Source of the DNA: Gammaproteobacteria bacterium | GTDB taxonomy: Bacteria > Pseudomonadota > Gammaproteobacteria > Granulosicoccales > Granulosicoccaceae | Direction: 5' to 3' | Assembly: GCA_019634245.1 (NCBI GenBank) | Contig: JAHQVR010000107.1 | Coordinates: 1-44,697 of the forward strand | Length of the DNA stretch: 44,697 bases | In this document: in pieces, positions 25,731 to 32,796 of the stretch | How the letters are laid out: every line of letters starts with the position of its first letter | How positions within the stretch are numbered: the first letter of the stretch is position 1 | Made by a program: the position numbers and the translations under genes | The notes under the pieces: generated by a model | The model's database searches: none | What the model was told of the DNA's origin: nothing | What the model saw: only the letters and a program-made list of their open reading frames with translations

Positions 25731-26015
25731 ATGAGTGGGTTTTGGGTAGTAAGAGGCGGCGCGATCAAAGACGAAACGGCGCTGACCGAATACGCAGGTT
25801 TGTGGGCACCCATCGCTGAGCGATATGGCGCCGAAGTGATCGCTGGAAGAGGGACCGTTGATACCAGAGAAGGCCCGCATTTTCCGCGGCAACTGGTCAT
25901 TCAATTTCCGAGCTACCAAGATGCAGTTGCGTGCTATGAAGATGCGCAATATAAGATTGCCATGGAGGTGGCGAATCGTGCGTATGATCGTGAGTTAGTG
26001 ATTCTAGAGGGGTAG
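25731..26015 (+). CDS. DUF1330 protein
   Basis: A 94-residue ferredoxin-like alpha/beta protein. The start GFWVVRGGAIKDETALTEYAGLWAPI, read in segments, and LVIQFPSYQDAVACYEDAQYK match DUF1330, a small dimeric family related to EthD/antibiotic monooxygenase-fold proteins. A good ribosome site, GAGGGGA, lies just before ATG 25731. It is monocistronic between DUF2058 (divergent) and the convergent multicopper oxidase gene. The biochemical role of the family is not firmly known. Confidence 0.88.
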   Translation: MSGFWVVRGGAIKDETALTEYAGLWAPIAERYGAEVIAGRGTVDTREGPHFPRQLVIQFPSYQDAVACYEDAQYKIAMEVANRAYDRELVILEG

Positions 26016-26095
26016 TTAAAGCTGATGTGTGGGCGATAATAAACTATCGTCGCTTGACCACCCCCACGCGCAATGCTGGTAGCCGCGGCTGTACC

Positions 26096-26150
26096 GAGTT
26101 TGACCTGAGTTTGGCCTGAGTTTGGCTTGAGTTTGGCCTGAGTCTGTGTG
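26096..26150. repeat. 11-bp tandem repeat, 4-5 units
   Basis: GAGTTTGACCT, GAGTTTGGCCT, GAGTTTGGCTT, GAGTTTGGCCT and the diverged GAGTCTGTGTG run without gaps, ending 9 bases beyond the multicopper oxidase stop. It is non-coding. It may vary in copy number between strains or be a replication-slippage product. Confidence 0.75.
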
Positions 26151-26159
26151 GATGCGAGA

Positions 26160-27575
26160 TCATGCAACCCGGATCACACCCATCATGCCACTCGCCTGAT
26201 GTTCGAGAATATGGCAGTGAAACATCCAATCTCCCGGGTTATCGGCAACAAACGCAACCTCAGCGATCTCTTGCGGTTCGATCAACACAGTGTCCTGCCA
26301 CTCTTGATGCGCGGTTGGTTCGTTATTGCGTGCAATCACCCGAAAAGAATGCCCGTGTAGGTGAATAGGATGGGGCCAACGGGTTTGATTTTTTAGTCGG
26401 AGTATCGCGGTTGTTCCTCGATTCAACGTGATCAGTGGTTTGAGGATATGCCCGGTAGCAGAAACTCCGTTGATGGACCAAAAATTGCCTTGATGCGCCA
26501 TGCTTCGAATATCTTTCCATTCACCGTTCATCATTGCGCCTTCCATTCCGCCCATCGCGCCACCGTCAAAAGTCACATCATACTCTTCTGCGTTATTGAG
26601 ATCGGGTTCGGCTAACGGGTTTGACGGTAGAGCGATCGATGAAGCTAATACATTGTCGCGAAGTGGTTCATCACCATAAATGATTTCGCTGAGCTGATAG
26701 CGATCGCGCTGATAGTAGTTGTCGATTATAGAGAAGGACTCTCCTGGCTTGCCGATCATATCCAGGGCAATGTCCATTCGCATTGCTGGCGCTAGATGGA
26801 AGATATTTTGATCCGGCTGATGAGGCGTGACAGGATGTCCATCAATCGCGATCAGTTGTGGTTGATGGCCTGCAAAATGTAAACCAAAAATTCGTGCGTT
26901 GGCGGCATTGATGAGTCGCAATCGAATTCGTTCTCCCGTTCGCACTACCAGGTCATTGGGGAGTTTGCCATTGATCGTGATCGTGCTTCCAATTCTGCCG
27001 GCATGACTCAGGTCGTGGGGATGCCCGAACTGTCCGACCAGCTGCGCCTCTTTGGTGAGTTTCCAGTCGTCTAGGACCCAAATCAACTCTCGATCTACCT
27101 GAATCGGCTCAGGTTCTTCGACGATCAAAGGTCCGTACAACCCTCTGCCTACTTGTTCCATGCTGCGGTGGTGCGGGTGATACCAAAAGGTGCCTGCGTC
27201 TTCGGCAGCAAATTGGTAGTGGAACTCATCATCAGGAGCAATTGGCATTTGGGTCAGATGGGGAACGCCATCCATCGCATTTGGCACTCGAATACCATGC
27301 CAATGAACGGTGGTGGATTGTTCTAACTTGTTCATCACTTTTATATCGACCAGGTCATTTTGTTTTACCCTGATGACCGGACCAGGCACCGCATCATTAA
27401 AGCACCAGACAGCGGTCTTGCCATATTTCTCTGGCACCATTTGCGTTTGTCCTGCCTTGGGAATCAGTGTCAGGTGCCGAGTTGCCCTGTCCTCTGCTCT
27501 TGCAACTCCCAGCAATGGATGTAATGGGGTCGCTGCTGCGGTGAACAGTAGATTTCTACGAGTTCGATTGATCAT
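26160..27575 (-). CDS. Tat-exported multicopper oxidase (CueO/CopA-like)
   Basis: The start is ATG 27575, giving 471 residues that open with the twin-arginine signal NRTRRNLLFTAAAT. The upstream extension in the same frame overlaps merR and lacks sense as a protein start. All four copper motifs are intact: VHWHG, WYHPHH, HPIHLHGHSF and HCHILEHQASGMM (Cys, His and axial Met of the type 1 site). A Met-rich insert GGAMGGMEGAMM resembles the Cu(I)-binding inserts of CueO. It probably oxidises Cu(I) or phenolic/metal substrates in the periplasm. Its start lies 20 bases inside the merR gene, so translation is coupled, and the whole operon is under the MerR-type promoter at 28934. Confidence 0.92.
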   Translation of the reverse strand: MINRTRRNLLFTAAATPLHPLLGVARAEDRATRHLTLIPKAGQTQMVPEKYGKTAVWCFNDAVPGPVIRVKQNDLVDIKVMNKLEQSTTVHWHGIRVPNAMDGVPHLTQMPIAPDDEFHYQFAAEDAGTFWYHPHHRSMEQVGRGLYGPLIVEEPEPIQVDRELIWVLDDWKLTKEAQLVGQFGHPHDLSHAGRIGSTITINGKLPNDLVVRTGERIRLRLINAANARIFGLHFAGHQPQLIAIDGHPVTPHQPDQNIFHLAPAMRMDIALDMIGKPGESFSIIDNYYQRDRYQLSEIIYGDEPLRDNVLASSIALPSNPLAEPDLNNAEEYDVTFDGGAMGGMEGAMMNGEWKDIRSMAHQGNFWSINGVSATGHILKPLITLNRGTTAILRLKNQTRWPHPIHLHGHSFRVIARNNEPTAHQEWQDTVLIEPQEIAEVAFVADNPGDWMFHCHILEHQASGMMGVIRVA

Positions 27576-27987
27576 GATTATTTGATTCGTGTCCAAATAA
27601 GCTGGTGATGATTGGGCACTGCTGCGCGCTCGCGCTCGAGCCGTCACAATGTGAAGATATTTCAACCAGCCGCTTTTTTAATTGTTGTAAATCTTTGATT
27701 TTTCGGGTGACCTCTGTGATATGCGATTCAGTCAGTGACTTTACTTCGGAACGAGTGAAAGTATCTCCGCCGTCCGATATTTCCAGCAAACTGGCGATAC
27801 TTGCGGTATCAAATCCTAGCTCCTTCGCCTTAAGAATAAACAATAACCGCCTTTGATCTTCTTCAGAATAAAGCCGATAGCCCGAATCAGACCGATCAGG
27901 GATTTTTAACCAACCAATTTTTTCAAAATATCGAATCGTTTCGGCATTACAACCTGTTTGTTTCGCTAGTTTTCCTCGCGTTAACAT
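27556..27987 (-). CDS. MerR-family metal-responsive regulator
   Basis: A 143-residue regulator. The winged-helix start LTRGKLAKQTGCNAETIRYFEKIGWL and SGYRLYSEED, read in segments, are canonical. A dimerisation helix and a C-terminal metal loop HCDGSSASAQQCPII follow, with two cysteines nine residues apart. The residue aligned with Cys79 of ZntR (Ser77 in CueR) is Arg in TRSEVK, so the usual third ligand of divalent-metal sensors is missing. It is the third gene of the operon it likely controls and overlaps the oxidase gene by 20 bases. The effector is probably copper, judged by context, but is unproven. Confidence 0.92.
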   Translation of the reverse strand: MLTRGKLAKQTGCNAETIRYFEKIGWLKIPDRSDSGYRLYSEEDQRRLLFILKAKELGFDTASIASLLEISDGGDTFTRSEVKSLTESHITEVTRKIKDLQQLKKRLVEISSHCDGSSASAQQCPIITSLFGHESNNHDQSNS

Positions 27988-28011
27988 GACTGAAGATACG
28001 GCTATTAACTG

Positions 28012-28449
28012 TTAATTGCGCTGCATCCAGGCGGCAAAAATTTCATCCGGCCAAAGCGATGTGATCCACATGATAATAGAAAAGATTTCCTCGTTCGAAA
28101 GCGTCTCTTTCCAAGCAGGCATACCACCACCGTTTTCCTGCGTGCCGTTTTGGATTGTGTGCATCAGGGCGCCAAAAGAATGGTGCCAGGTGTGGGCTGT
28201 GCCGTTCAGCGGAGGAGGAGGAAATCTCCCGTTTGTGTCACGTTGATGCCAGTCCTTCACGGTGCTTTCTCCATTTTTCCCATGGCATACCGCGCAATGC
28301 TGCGCGTACAACTCTTTCCCTTGCGTGAGATTTACCTCATCGTATCCCCGGTTGCTCTGAGCAGAAGCGGGTTGCACGCCTACGGTCAGAATGGTGATAA
28401 CAACACTGACAATTACATTGATACCTAGATGTTGGAAGTTCAATGACAT
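28012..28449 (-). CDS. class I cytochrome c, exported
   Basis: A 145-residue protein with a signal peptide ending near PASAQS. A single haem site CAVCH lies at about residues 52-56, and a likely axial methionine is in GGGMPAW. The C-terminal helix NEEIFSIIMWITSLWP fits mono-haem cytochromes of the cbb3-CcoP/cytochrome c552 type. It would be periplasmic and could carry electrons to or from the multicopper oxidase encoded two genes downstream. Its start overlaps the end of the DUF4396 gene by 10 bases, so the genes are translationally coupled. Confidence 0.9.
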   Translation of the reverse strand: MSLNFQHLGINVIVSVVITILTVGVQPASAQSNRGYDEVNLTQGKELYAQHCAVCHGKNGESTVKDWHQRDTNGRFPPPPLNGTAHTWHHSFGALMHTIQNGTQENGGGMPAWKETLSNEEIFSIIMWITSLWPDEIFAAWMQRN

Positions 28450-28895
28450 GCCTTACCCCATTTCTTAAGGCGCCAGTAGTTATACGGCCATGGGGTTAGA
28501 AACCCAGCGGTAAGCATGATCGGGATCACCCACCAGGTCAGAATCGCTCCTCCAGTGAAGAACCAGTCGGTGAGATTCATGGCGGTTTCCATCGCAACCA
28601 TCGATATCATGCTCATACCAATCGCTGTTTTAAACGCTTCGGCAAGATTCATGCCACCCCTTTTAAGGATGATGGTTTCCAGCACGATACTAGTGATCAA
28701 GCCGTTTACGATAGCCAGCGCCATGATCGCTACCACTGGCCACGGAATACCCGTGAACTGAAAAAATGCGATCGTGCCCAAATCACCGATAGAGCAGCCG
28801 AGCAAGCACCAGGCGGTGTTAGTCGCACTGCGTTTCCAAGTGTGTTTACAGTGCCAGAACGCTGTCCTGGGGAGTTGTTGTGTCAGCGATGCCAT
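28440..28895 (-). CDS. DUF4396 integral membrane protein
   Basis: A 151-residue protein with four hydrophobic segments (CLLGCSIGDLGTIAFF, VVAIMALAIVNGLIT, AIGMSMISMVAMETAMNL, WWVIPIMLTAGFL). It ends YNYWRLKKWGKACH, which matches DUF4396 (PF14342). The start is ATG 28895. The frame extends up to a TTG at 28964, but that part contains the -35 and -10 elements of the operon promoter, so it cannot be translated from this transcript. Cysteines, histidines and methionines in and near the membrane could bind metal. Function is unknown; co-expression with MerR, cytochrome c and a copper oxidase points to metal handling. Confidence 0.85.
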   Translation of the reverse strand: MASLTQQLPRTAFWHCKHTWKRSATNTAWCLLGCSIGDLGTIAFFQFTGIPWPVVAIMALAIVNGLITSIVLETIILKRGGMNLAEAFKTAIGMSMISMVAMETAMNLTDWFFTGGAILTWWVIPIMLTAGFLTPWPYNYWRLKKWGKACH

Positions 28896-28933
28896 GCCAA
28901 TATTCGACCTGTGAGGGGATTGTTTATATCGAG

Positions 28934-28964
28934 AGTTTAATGCCTGTAGCTTATACAGGGTCAA
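28934..28964 (-). promoter_or_regulatory. MerR-type promoter with 19-bp spacer and operator dyad
   Basis: Read on the minus strand: -35 TTGACC, exactly 19 spacer bases, then -10 TAAACT. Within the spacer and -35 edge is the perfect dyad CCTGTA-TAAGC-TACAGG. An over-long spacer carrying a dyad between the two hexamers is the hallmark of promoters that MerR-family activators untwist. RNA would start about 30 bases before ATG 28895. It drives DUF4396, cytochrome c, merR and the multicopper oxidase. Confidence 0.85.
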
Positions 28965-29171
28965 TTCTCATTTGGTTTAATCCTTCCAGGCGGCATAGTG
29001 GATGAATTTGAAGTGCATGTTGGTCTATCCAGCGGTCATATTCAATCATTGTACTCGTCCAAAACGCTGTTATATTTTTCTCTAAGAGCCATAGGGAAGA
29101 GTATGAATATTGGTTTTATTCTAATAAAATCAATGTTATATGATTGAATTAGATAATTTTTGGAGGTATTT

Positions 29172-29879
29172 GTGGAAGCACTGATCGAAGGCATTAGCAA
29201 TAGTTTTACCTGGGATATTGGGATGTTTGCGCATCTCGCAACGCTCGGGTATGTGCTCGGCTTTTTGTTTAAAAACCAACTGACACTCCGAATTCTGGTG
29301 CTGATTGCGACGATCTGTTACATCATTTACTACTATGCCTTTCCCGCAGAACCCCTGTGGGGGGCAATTATGGGGAGCGTGCTAATTATGATTGCGAACA
29401 TTATCGGCACATTGAGATTGCTATATGACCGCTTCCCTATGAAAGTCGATATGACGTATCGAGAAATGCATGAGCAACTCGCTGGAGTAAAACCAGGTGA
29501 GTTTCGTCGGCTGTTGAAAGCCGGTGAAGTACAAACTGCCGCAACACCAATCATCTTGACCAAGCAAAATGAACGCGCACCTTTTCTCTACTACCTAATT
29601 CAAGGTACCGCGAACGCGATTAAAAATGACAACGAGTTCAGTATTCCATCGGGAAGGTTTGTCGGCGAAGTCAGTTTTATTTTGAACAGCCAGGCTTCGG
29701 CAACGGTGACCGTTCCTACCGGCGGTCAATTTATGCGTTGGGAGCAGAGTAAGCTCGACAAACTACTGAAAAAAAATCCGAATCTTCGGCATGCTTTCGA
29801 AGCACAAATTGGACGAGACATGGCTGAAAAAGTCGCCGGTTCTCAACCAGTGTATACCAAGGAATTGATGGTGGTTTAG
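29172..29879 (+). CDS. Popeye-like membrane protein with cyclic-nucleotide-binding-like domain
   Basis: The start is GTG 29172, because GGAGG lies 5 bases before it; the TTG at 29160 overlaps that site. The 235-residue protein has three N-terminal helices (about 17-33, 38-56, 62-84) with the pattern LTLRILVLIATICYIIYYY and PLWGAIMGSVLIMIANI. A CRP-fold domain follows (about 95-220). This is the layout of animal Popeye (POPDC) cAMP-binding proteins. In the phosphate-binding cassette GEVSFILNSQASATV the Glu is kept, but the usual Arg (PRAATV in PKA) is Ala, so cAMP binding would be atypical. It is monocistronic. Role unknown; signalling or transport control is a guess. Confidence 0.75.
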   Translation: MEALIEGISNSFTWDIGMFAHLATLGYVLGFLFKNQLTLRILVLIATICYIIYYYAFPAEPLWGAIMGSVLIMIANIIGTLRLLYDRFPMKVDMTYREMHEQLAGVKPGEFRRLLKAGEVQTAATPIILTKQNERAPFLYYLIQGTANAIKNDNEFSIPSGRFVGEVSFILNSQASATVTVPTGGQFMRWEQSKLDKLLKKNPNLRHAFEAQIGRDMAEKVAGSQPVYTKELMVV

Positions 29880-30051
29880 TGTAACGGCTTTATCTTCGTA
29901 CAAAGATTATTGCCGATGATACGGAAAATGAGTGAGGAACGTCGCGGTGATTTTGTCGCCTGTTGAATTTCCTCGAATAATACGTTTTTGGCATTAGTCC
30001 TGACGAAACGATCGCAATGACTAGGCTATCTGGATCAAAAAATAGAGACTA

Positions 30052-31149
30052 ATGGGCGCTATCCAAATTCCTGCACAGATGTTCGGTGTTCAGTTAACAC
30101 GACACGGTGGCGTAGATGCCTTGGCTTATCGGTCAGATATACCCGTTCCCGCTATCGCGGATGATGAAGTTCTGATTCGGGTGCTTGCTGCTGGAATCAA
30201 TAACACCGATATCAACACAAGGATTGGTTGGTATTCCAAAACTGTTACCGCCGCCACTGACGCTGGTGGTTTACAAAATAATGATTCGGAAGGTGGAGCA
30301 GACGCAACCTGGTCGGGTGAAGCCATGGTTTTTCCGCGAATTCAGGGCGCTGACTGCTGTGGGGTAATCGTTGCGGTAGGCGCAGCAGTCGATCAACAAC
30401 GATTGGGCGAACGAGTGATCGTTAGAAACATGTTGCGTAGCTACGTGGCTTATAGACCTTACGAATGTTGGACACTCGGCTCGGAATGCGACGGCGCGTT
30501 TGCGCAGTTTACCAAGGCACCATCTCGCGAGACCTATCGCGTCGATAGTGATTGGACAGATGCGGAATTGGCGTCCATTCCCTGTGCCTACTCCACGGCG
30601 GAAAACATGCTGCATCGCGCAGACGTAGGCCGTGAGCATGTGTTAATCACTGGCGCTTCAGGAGGCGTAGGAAGTGCGGCGATTCAATTGGCGAAACGAA
30701 GGGGAGCGTCAGTGATTGCAATTGCCAGCAAACAAAAACAGGCTGCCCTACGTGCATTGGGAGTGGACCGCGTGATCGATAGAAACAGCGATCTGTCGGA
30801 GGTGCTGGGTCATAGCGTTGTGGATGTCGTTTTGGATCTGGTGGCGGGCGACGCCTGGCCGGCTTTATTGGATGTGCTCAAGCGTGGCGGCAGATATGTT
30901 ACCGCAGGAGCAATAGCCGGACCCATCGTCTCGCTGGATGTCCGCACTTTGTACTTAAAAGATTTGAGTTTGATCGGTTGTACTTTTCAGGAGGATGTCG
31001 TTTTCGAAAACTTAGTGAGCTATATAGAAAATGATGAAATTAAGCCGTTAGTCGCAGAATCTTTTCCGCTCTCCGATATCGGTATTGCACAGGAAACGTT
31101 TCTTGCCAAGCAATTCACGGGTAAATTGGTTCTGATTCCTCCCTCTTAA
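30052..31149 (+). CDS. zinc-type alcohol dehydrogenase-like (MDR) oxidoreductase
   Basis: A 365-residue medium-chain dehydrogenase/reductase. The GroES-like N-terminal domain has VLAAGINNTDINTRIGWY and GADCCGVIVAVG. The NAD(P)-binding Rossmann domain carries VLITGASGGVGSAAIQLAKRRGA, read in segments (about residues 197-219). It resembles quinone-oxidoreductase or zinc-independent alcohol dehydrogenases; a complete set of structural-zinc cysteines is not visible. An insertion between about 62 and 90 (TDAGGLQNNDSEGGADATW) enlarges the region after the catalytic loop. Substrate is unknown. Its stop overlaps that of the convergent lysE gene by 4 bases. Confidence 0.88.
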   Translation: MGAIQIPAQMFGVQLTRHGGVDALAYRSDIPVPAIADDEVLIRVLAAGINNTDINTRIGWYSKTVTAATDAGGLQNNDSEGGADATWSGEAMVFPRIQGADCCGVIVAVGAAVDQQRLGERVIVRNMLRSYVAYRPYECWTLGSECDGAFAQFTKAPSRETYRVDSDWTDAELASIPCAYSTAENMLHRADVGREHVLITGASGGVGSAAIQLAKRRGASVIAIASKQKQAALRALGVDRVIDRNSDLSEVLGHSVVDVVLDLVAGDAWPALLDVLKRGGRYVTAGAIAGPIVSLDVRTLYLKDLSLIGCTFQEDVVFENLVSYIENDEIKPLVAESFPLSDIGIAQETFLAKQFTGKLVLIPPS

Positions 31150-31742
31150 TGGGGTTCTACCTGGGTAAGCGCCAAAGCAACTACACCCAGCAACAATGCT
31201 GCCATGACCAGGTTGATTCTCCGCTGCGTTCTCGGGGCTAAGTTAAGTTGTTGCACCATTCCACCCCCGTATAACCAGAGTAGGTGAATCGGAATCCAAA
31301 TCAGATTAAACAAGACGATTTTAATCGCCGTTTCAGTGAGCAAAGATTGCGGTAGGAAAGCAAAACCGGAAAACAAGGCGGTATTTACCACATAGGCCTT
31401 TGGATTAATCGCTTGAAGCATGATTCCAGACCGAACTCCCGGGCAGCTTCTTGCTTCAATAAACGCGATATTCGAGCCGGCAAATGCAATTCGGGCGGCA
31501 AGATAGATCAGATACATCGTCGATAAGATTAGCAATATAACGCGTGCCCAAGGCACCGCAAAAACCACTGTCGCCAGCCCCGAAATCACTGCCAGTGCCA
31601 CCAGATTATTGCCAATACACAATCCGGCCACATACCTAAGACCCGATTGAAATCCAAACGCTGCTCCCACACCAGCGGTAGTCAGCACCCCTGGTCCGGG
31701 GGTGATCAAAAGCATGAACACTGCAAAGGAAAACGCTAGCAT
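31146..31742 (-). CDS. LysE/RhtB-family amino-acid exporter
   Basis: A 198-residue inner-membrane protein with about six helices. TPGPGVLTTAGVGAAFGF near the N-terminus is the LysE/RhtB family signature, and QAINPKAYVVN in the middle is the second conserved segment (normally NPKA). These carriers export basic or neutral amino acids, homoserine lactone or similar compounds. ATG 31742 is the only plausible start. It is a single gene, convergent with the MDR oxidoreductase. Substrate is unassigned. Confidence 0.88.
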   Translation of the reverse strand: MLAFSFAVFMLLITPGPGVLTTAGVGAAFGFQSGLRYVAGLCIGNNLVALAVISGLATVVFAVPWARVILLILSTMYLIYLAARIAFAGSNIAFIEARSCPGVRSGIMLQAINPKAYVVNTALFSGFAFLPQSLLTETAIKIVLFNLIWIPIHLLWLYGGGMVQQLNLAPRTQRRINLVMAALLLGVVALALTQVEPH

Positions 31743-32085
31743 GATCGCGGGCTGGAATTGATGAGAGGTCGCAGAGTACGGGAATGAGCTGCTACGGCGA
31801 GATAGGCGTATTCTGGTTCAAAATTACGATCATGGCATTAGCAGAGGCCTCTCAGTTAATCGATGGCTTTGTATGCTAAAACCAGTTTCTATTCTGGGGC
31901 ATTCGACAATGCAAAGAAGCTCTAGAGAGAGCCTCTGAGTCGTTTAGATATCGAAGCCCAACCGTAAACACCCCTCGCCAACACGAGAGTACATCAGGAT
32001 GGCTACAAAATCATAACAAACATCGACTTGCTGTTCATTGGTGCGAAGAGGATACTGCATCGGATTCAAGATTCCCATTTCAGCT
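31743..32085. other. 343-bp divergent spacer between lysE and the response-regulator gene
   Basis: No gene was found. CAGAGGC and GCCTCTG occur as distant inverted arms in the middle of the spacer, and CTAGAGAGAG-like purine runs are present. Nothing strong enough to call a promoter or operator was seen, although promoters for both flanking genes must lie here. Confidence 0.3.
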
Positions 32086-32796
32086 ATGTCCGCCGACAAT
32101 CAAACCATACTGCTGGTTGAAGACGACCCTAAACTAGCGGCTGTAGTGAGTGAATACCTTTCGCAAAACGGCTATTTAATTTGCCATGAAGCCCGCGGAG
32201 ACCGCGGAGCAAGCAAAATCCTGGAGCAGAATCCGGATCTGGTGATCCTGGATTTAATGTTGCCAGGAATGGACGGCATCGAAGTATGTCGCAATGTAAG
32301 GCAAAAATATCATGGACCAATCGTCATGCTCACGGCGCGTGACGAAGATATAGAACAGGTCGTAGGTTTGGAGATTGGGGCCGACGACTACATCACCAAG
32401 CCGGTTTTACCGCGACTTCTTCTCGCACGAATTAGGGCGTTACTGCGCAGGATGCAGCCCTCGACACGAAAAACACCGTCGCAAGAGTCAATCGAGATCA
32501 ACGGCCTTTATATCAATCCAGCCAATAGAGGTGTTTCTATTGGTGGAGAGTCGGTTGATTGCACTACGACCGAGTTTGATTTGCTGTATTTACTGGCCCG
32601 ACACGCAGGGGAAATTTTGAGCCGCGATGATATTTATCAGGCATTGTCGGGTATTGAATATGACGGCTTGGATAGAACGGTTGATATCAAAATCTCCCGA
32701 TTGCGAAAGCTACTGAACGATAACCCGGATAATCCCAAAAGAATTAAAACCGTGAGAGGGAAGGGGTATTTATTTGCCGTGGAGATGAATCCGTGA
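32086..32796 (+). CDS. rstA: OmpR-family response regulator, RstA-like
   Basis: A 236-residue regulator starting MSADNQTILLVEDD at ATG 32086. The frame is open from 32038, but the extra 16 residues do not belong to the receiver fold. Phospho-acceptor Asp56 lies in LVILDLMLPG, and the conserved Lys is in DYITKPV. The C-terminal winged helix (about 135-233) has YDGLDRTVDIKISRLRKLL and KTVRGKGYLF, closely matching E. coli RstA. It overlaps the kinase gene by 4 bases. Its likely target is the adjacent mipA/ompV-type gene, by analogy with other porin-linked systems. Confidence 0.9.
   Translation: MSADNQTILLVEDDPKLAAVVSEYLSQNGYLICHEARGDRGASKILEQNPDLVILDLMLPGMDGIEVCRNVRQKYHGPIVMLTARDEDIEQVVGLEIGADDYITKPVLPRLLLARIRALLRRMQPSTRKTPSQESIEINGLYINPANRGVSIGGESVDCTTTEFDLLYLLARHAGEILSRDDIYQALSGIEYDGLDRTVDIKISRLRKLLNDNPDNPKRIKTVRGKGYLFAVEMNP

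Noticed and set aside
26081..26090. Palindrome AGCCGCGGCT near the multicopper oxidase 3' end
   Set aside because: A 10-base palindrome with no loop or T-run is not a convincing terminator.
27576..27665. Thirty-residue N-terminal extension of the multicopper oxidase
   Set aside because: It lies wholly inside merR, has no signal-peptide character, and the Tat signal begins at ATG 27575.
28896..28964. Upstream TTG start for the DUF4396 gene
   Set aside because: The segment contains the -35, spacer and -10 of the MerR-type promoter, so it is not transcribed from that promoter.
32038..32085. Sixteen-residue extension of the response regulator
   Set aside because: Receiver domains start a few residues before ILLVEDD; the extension is unconserved in character.
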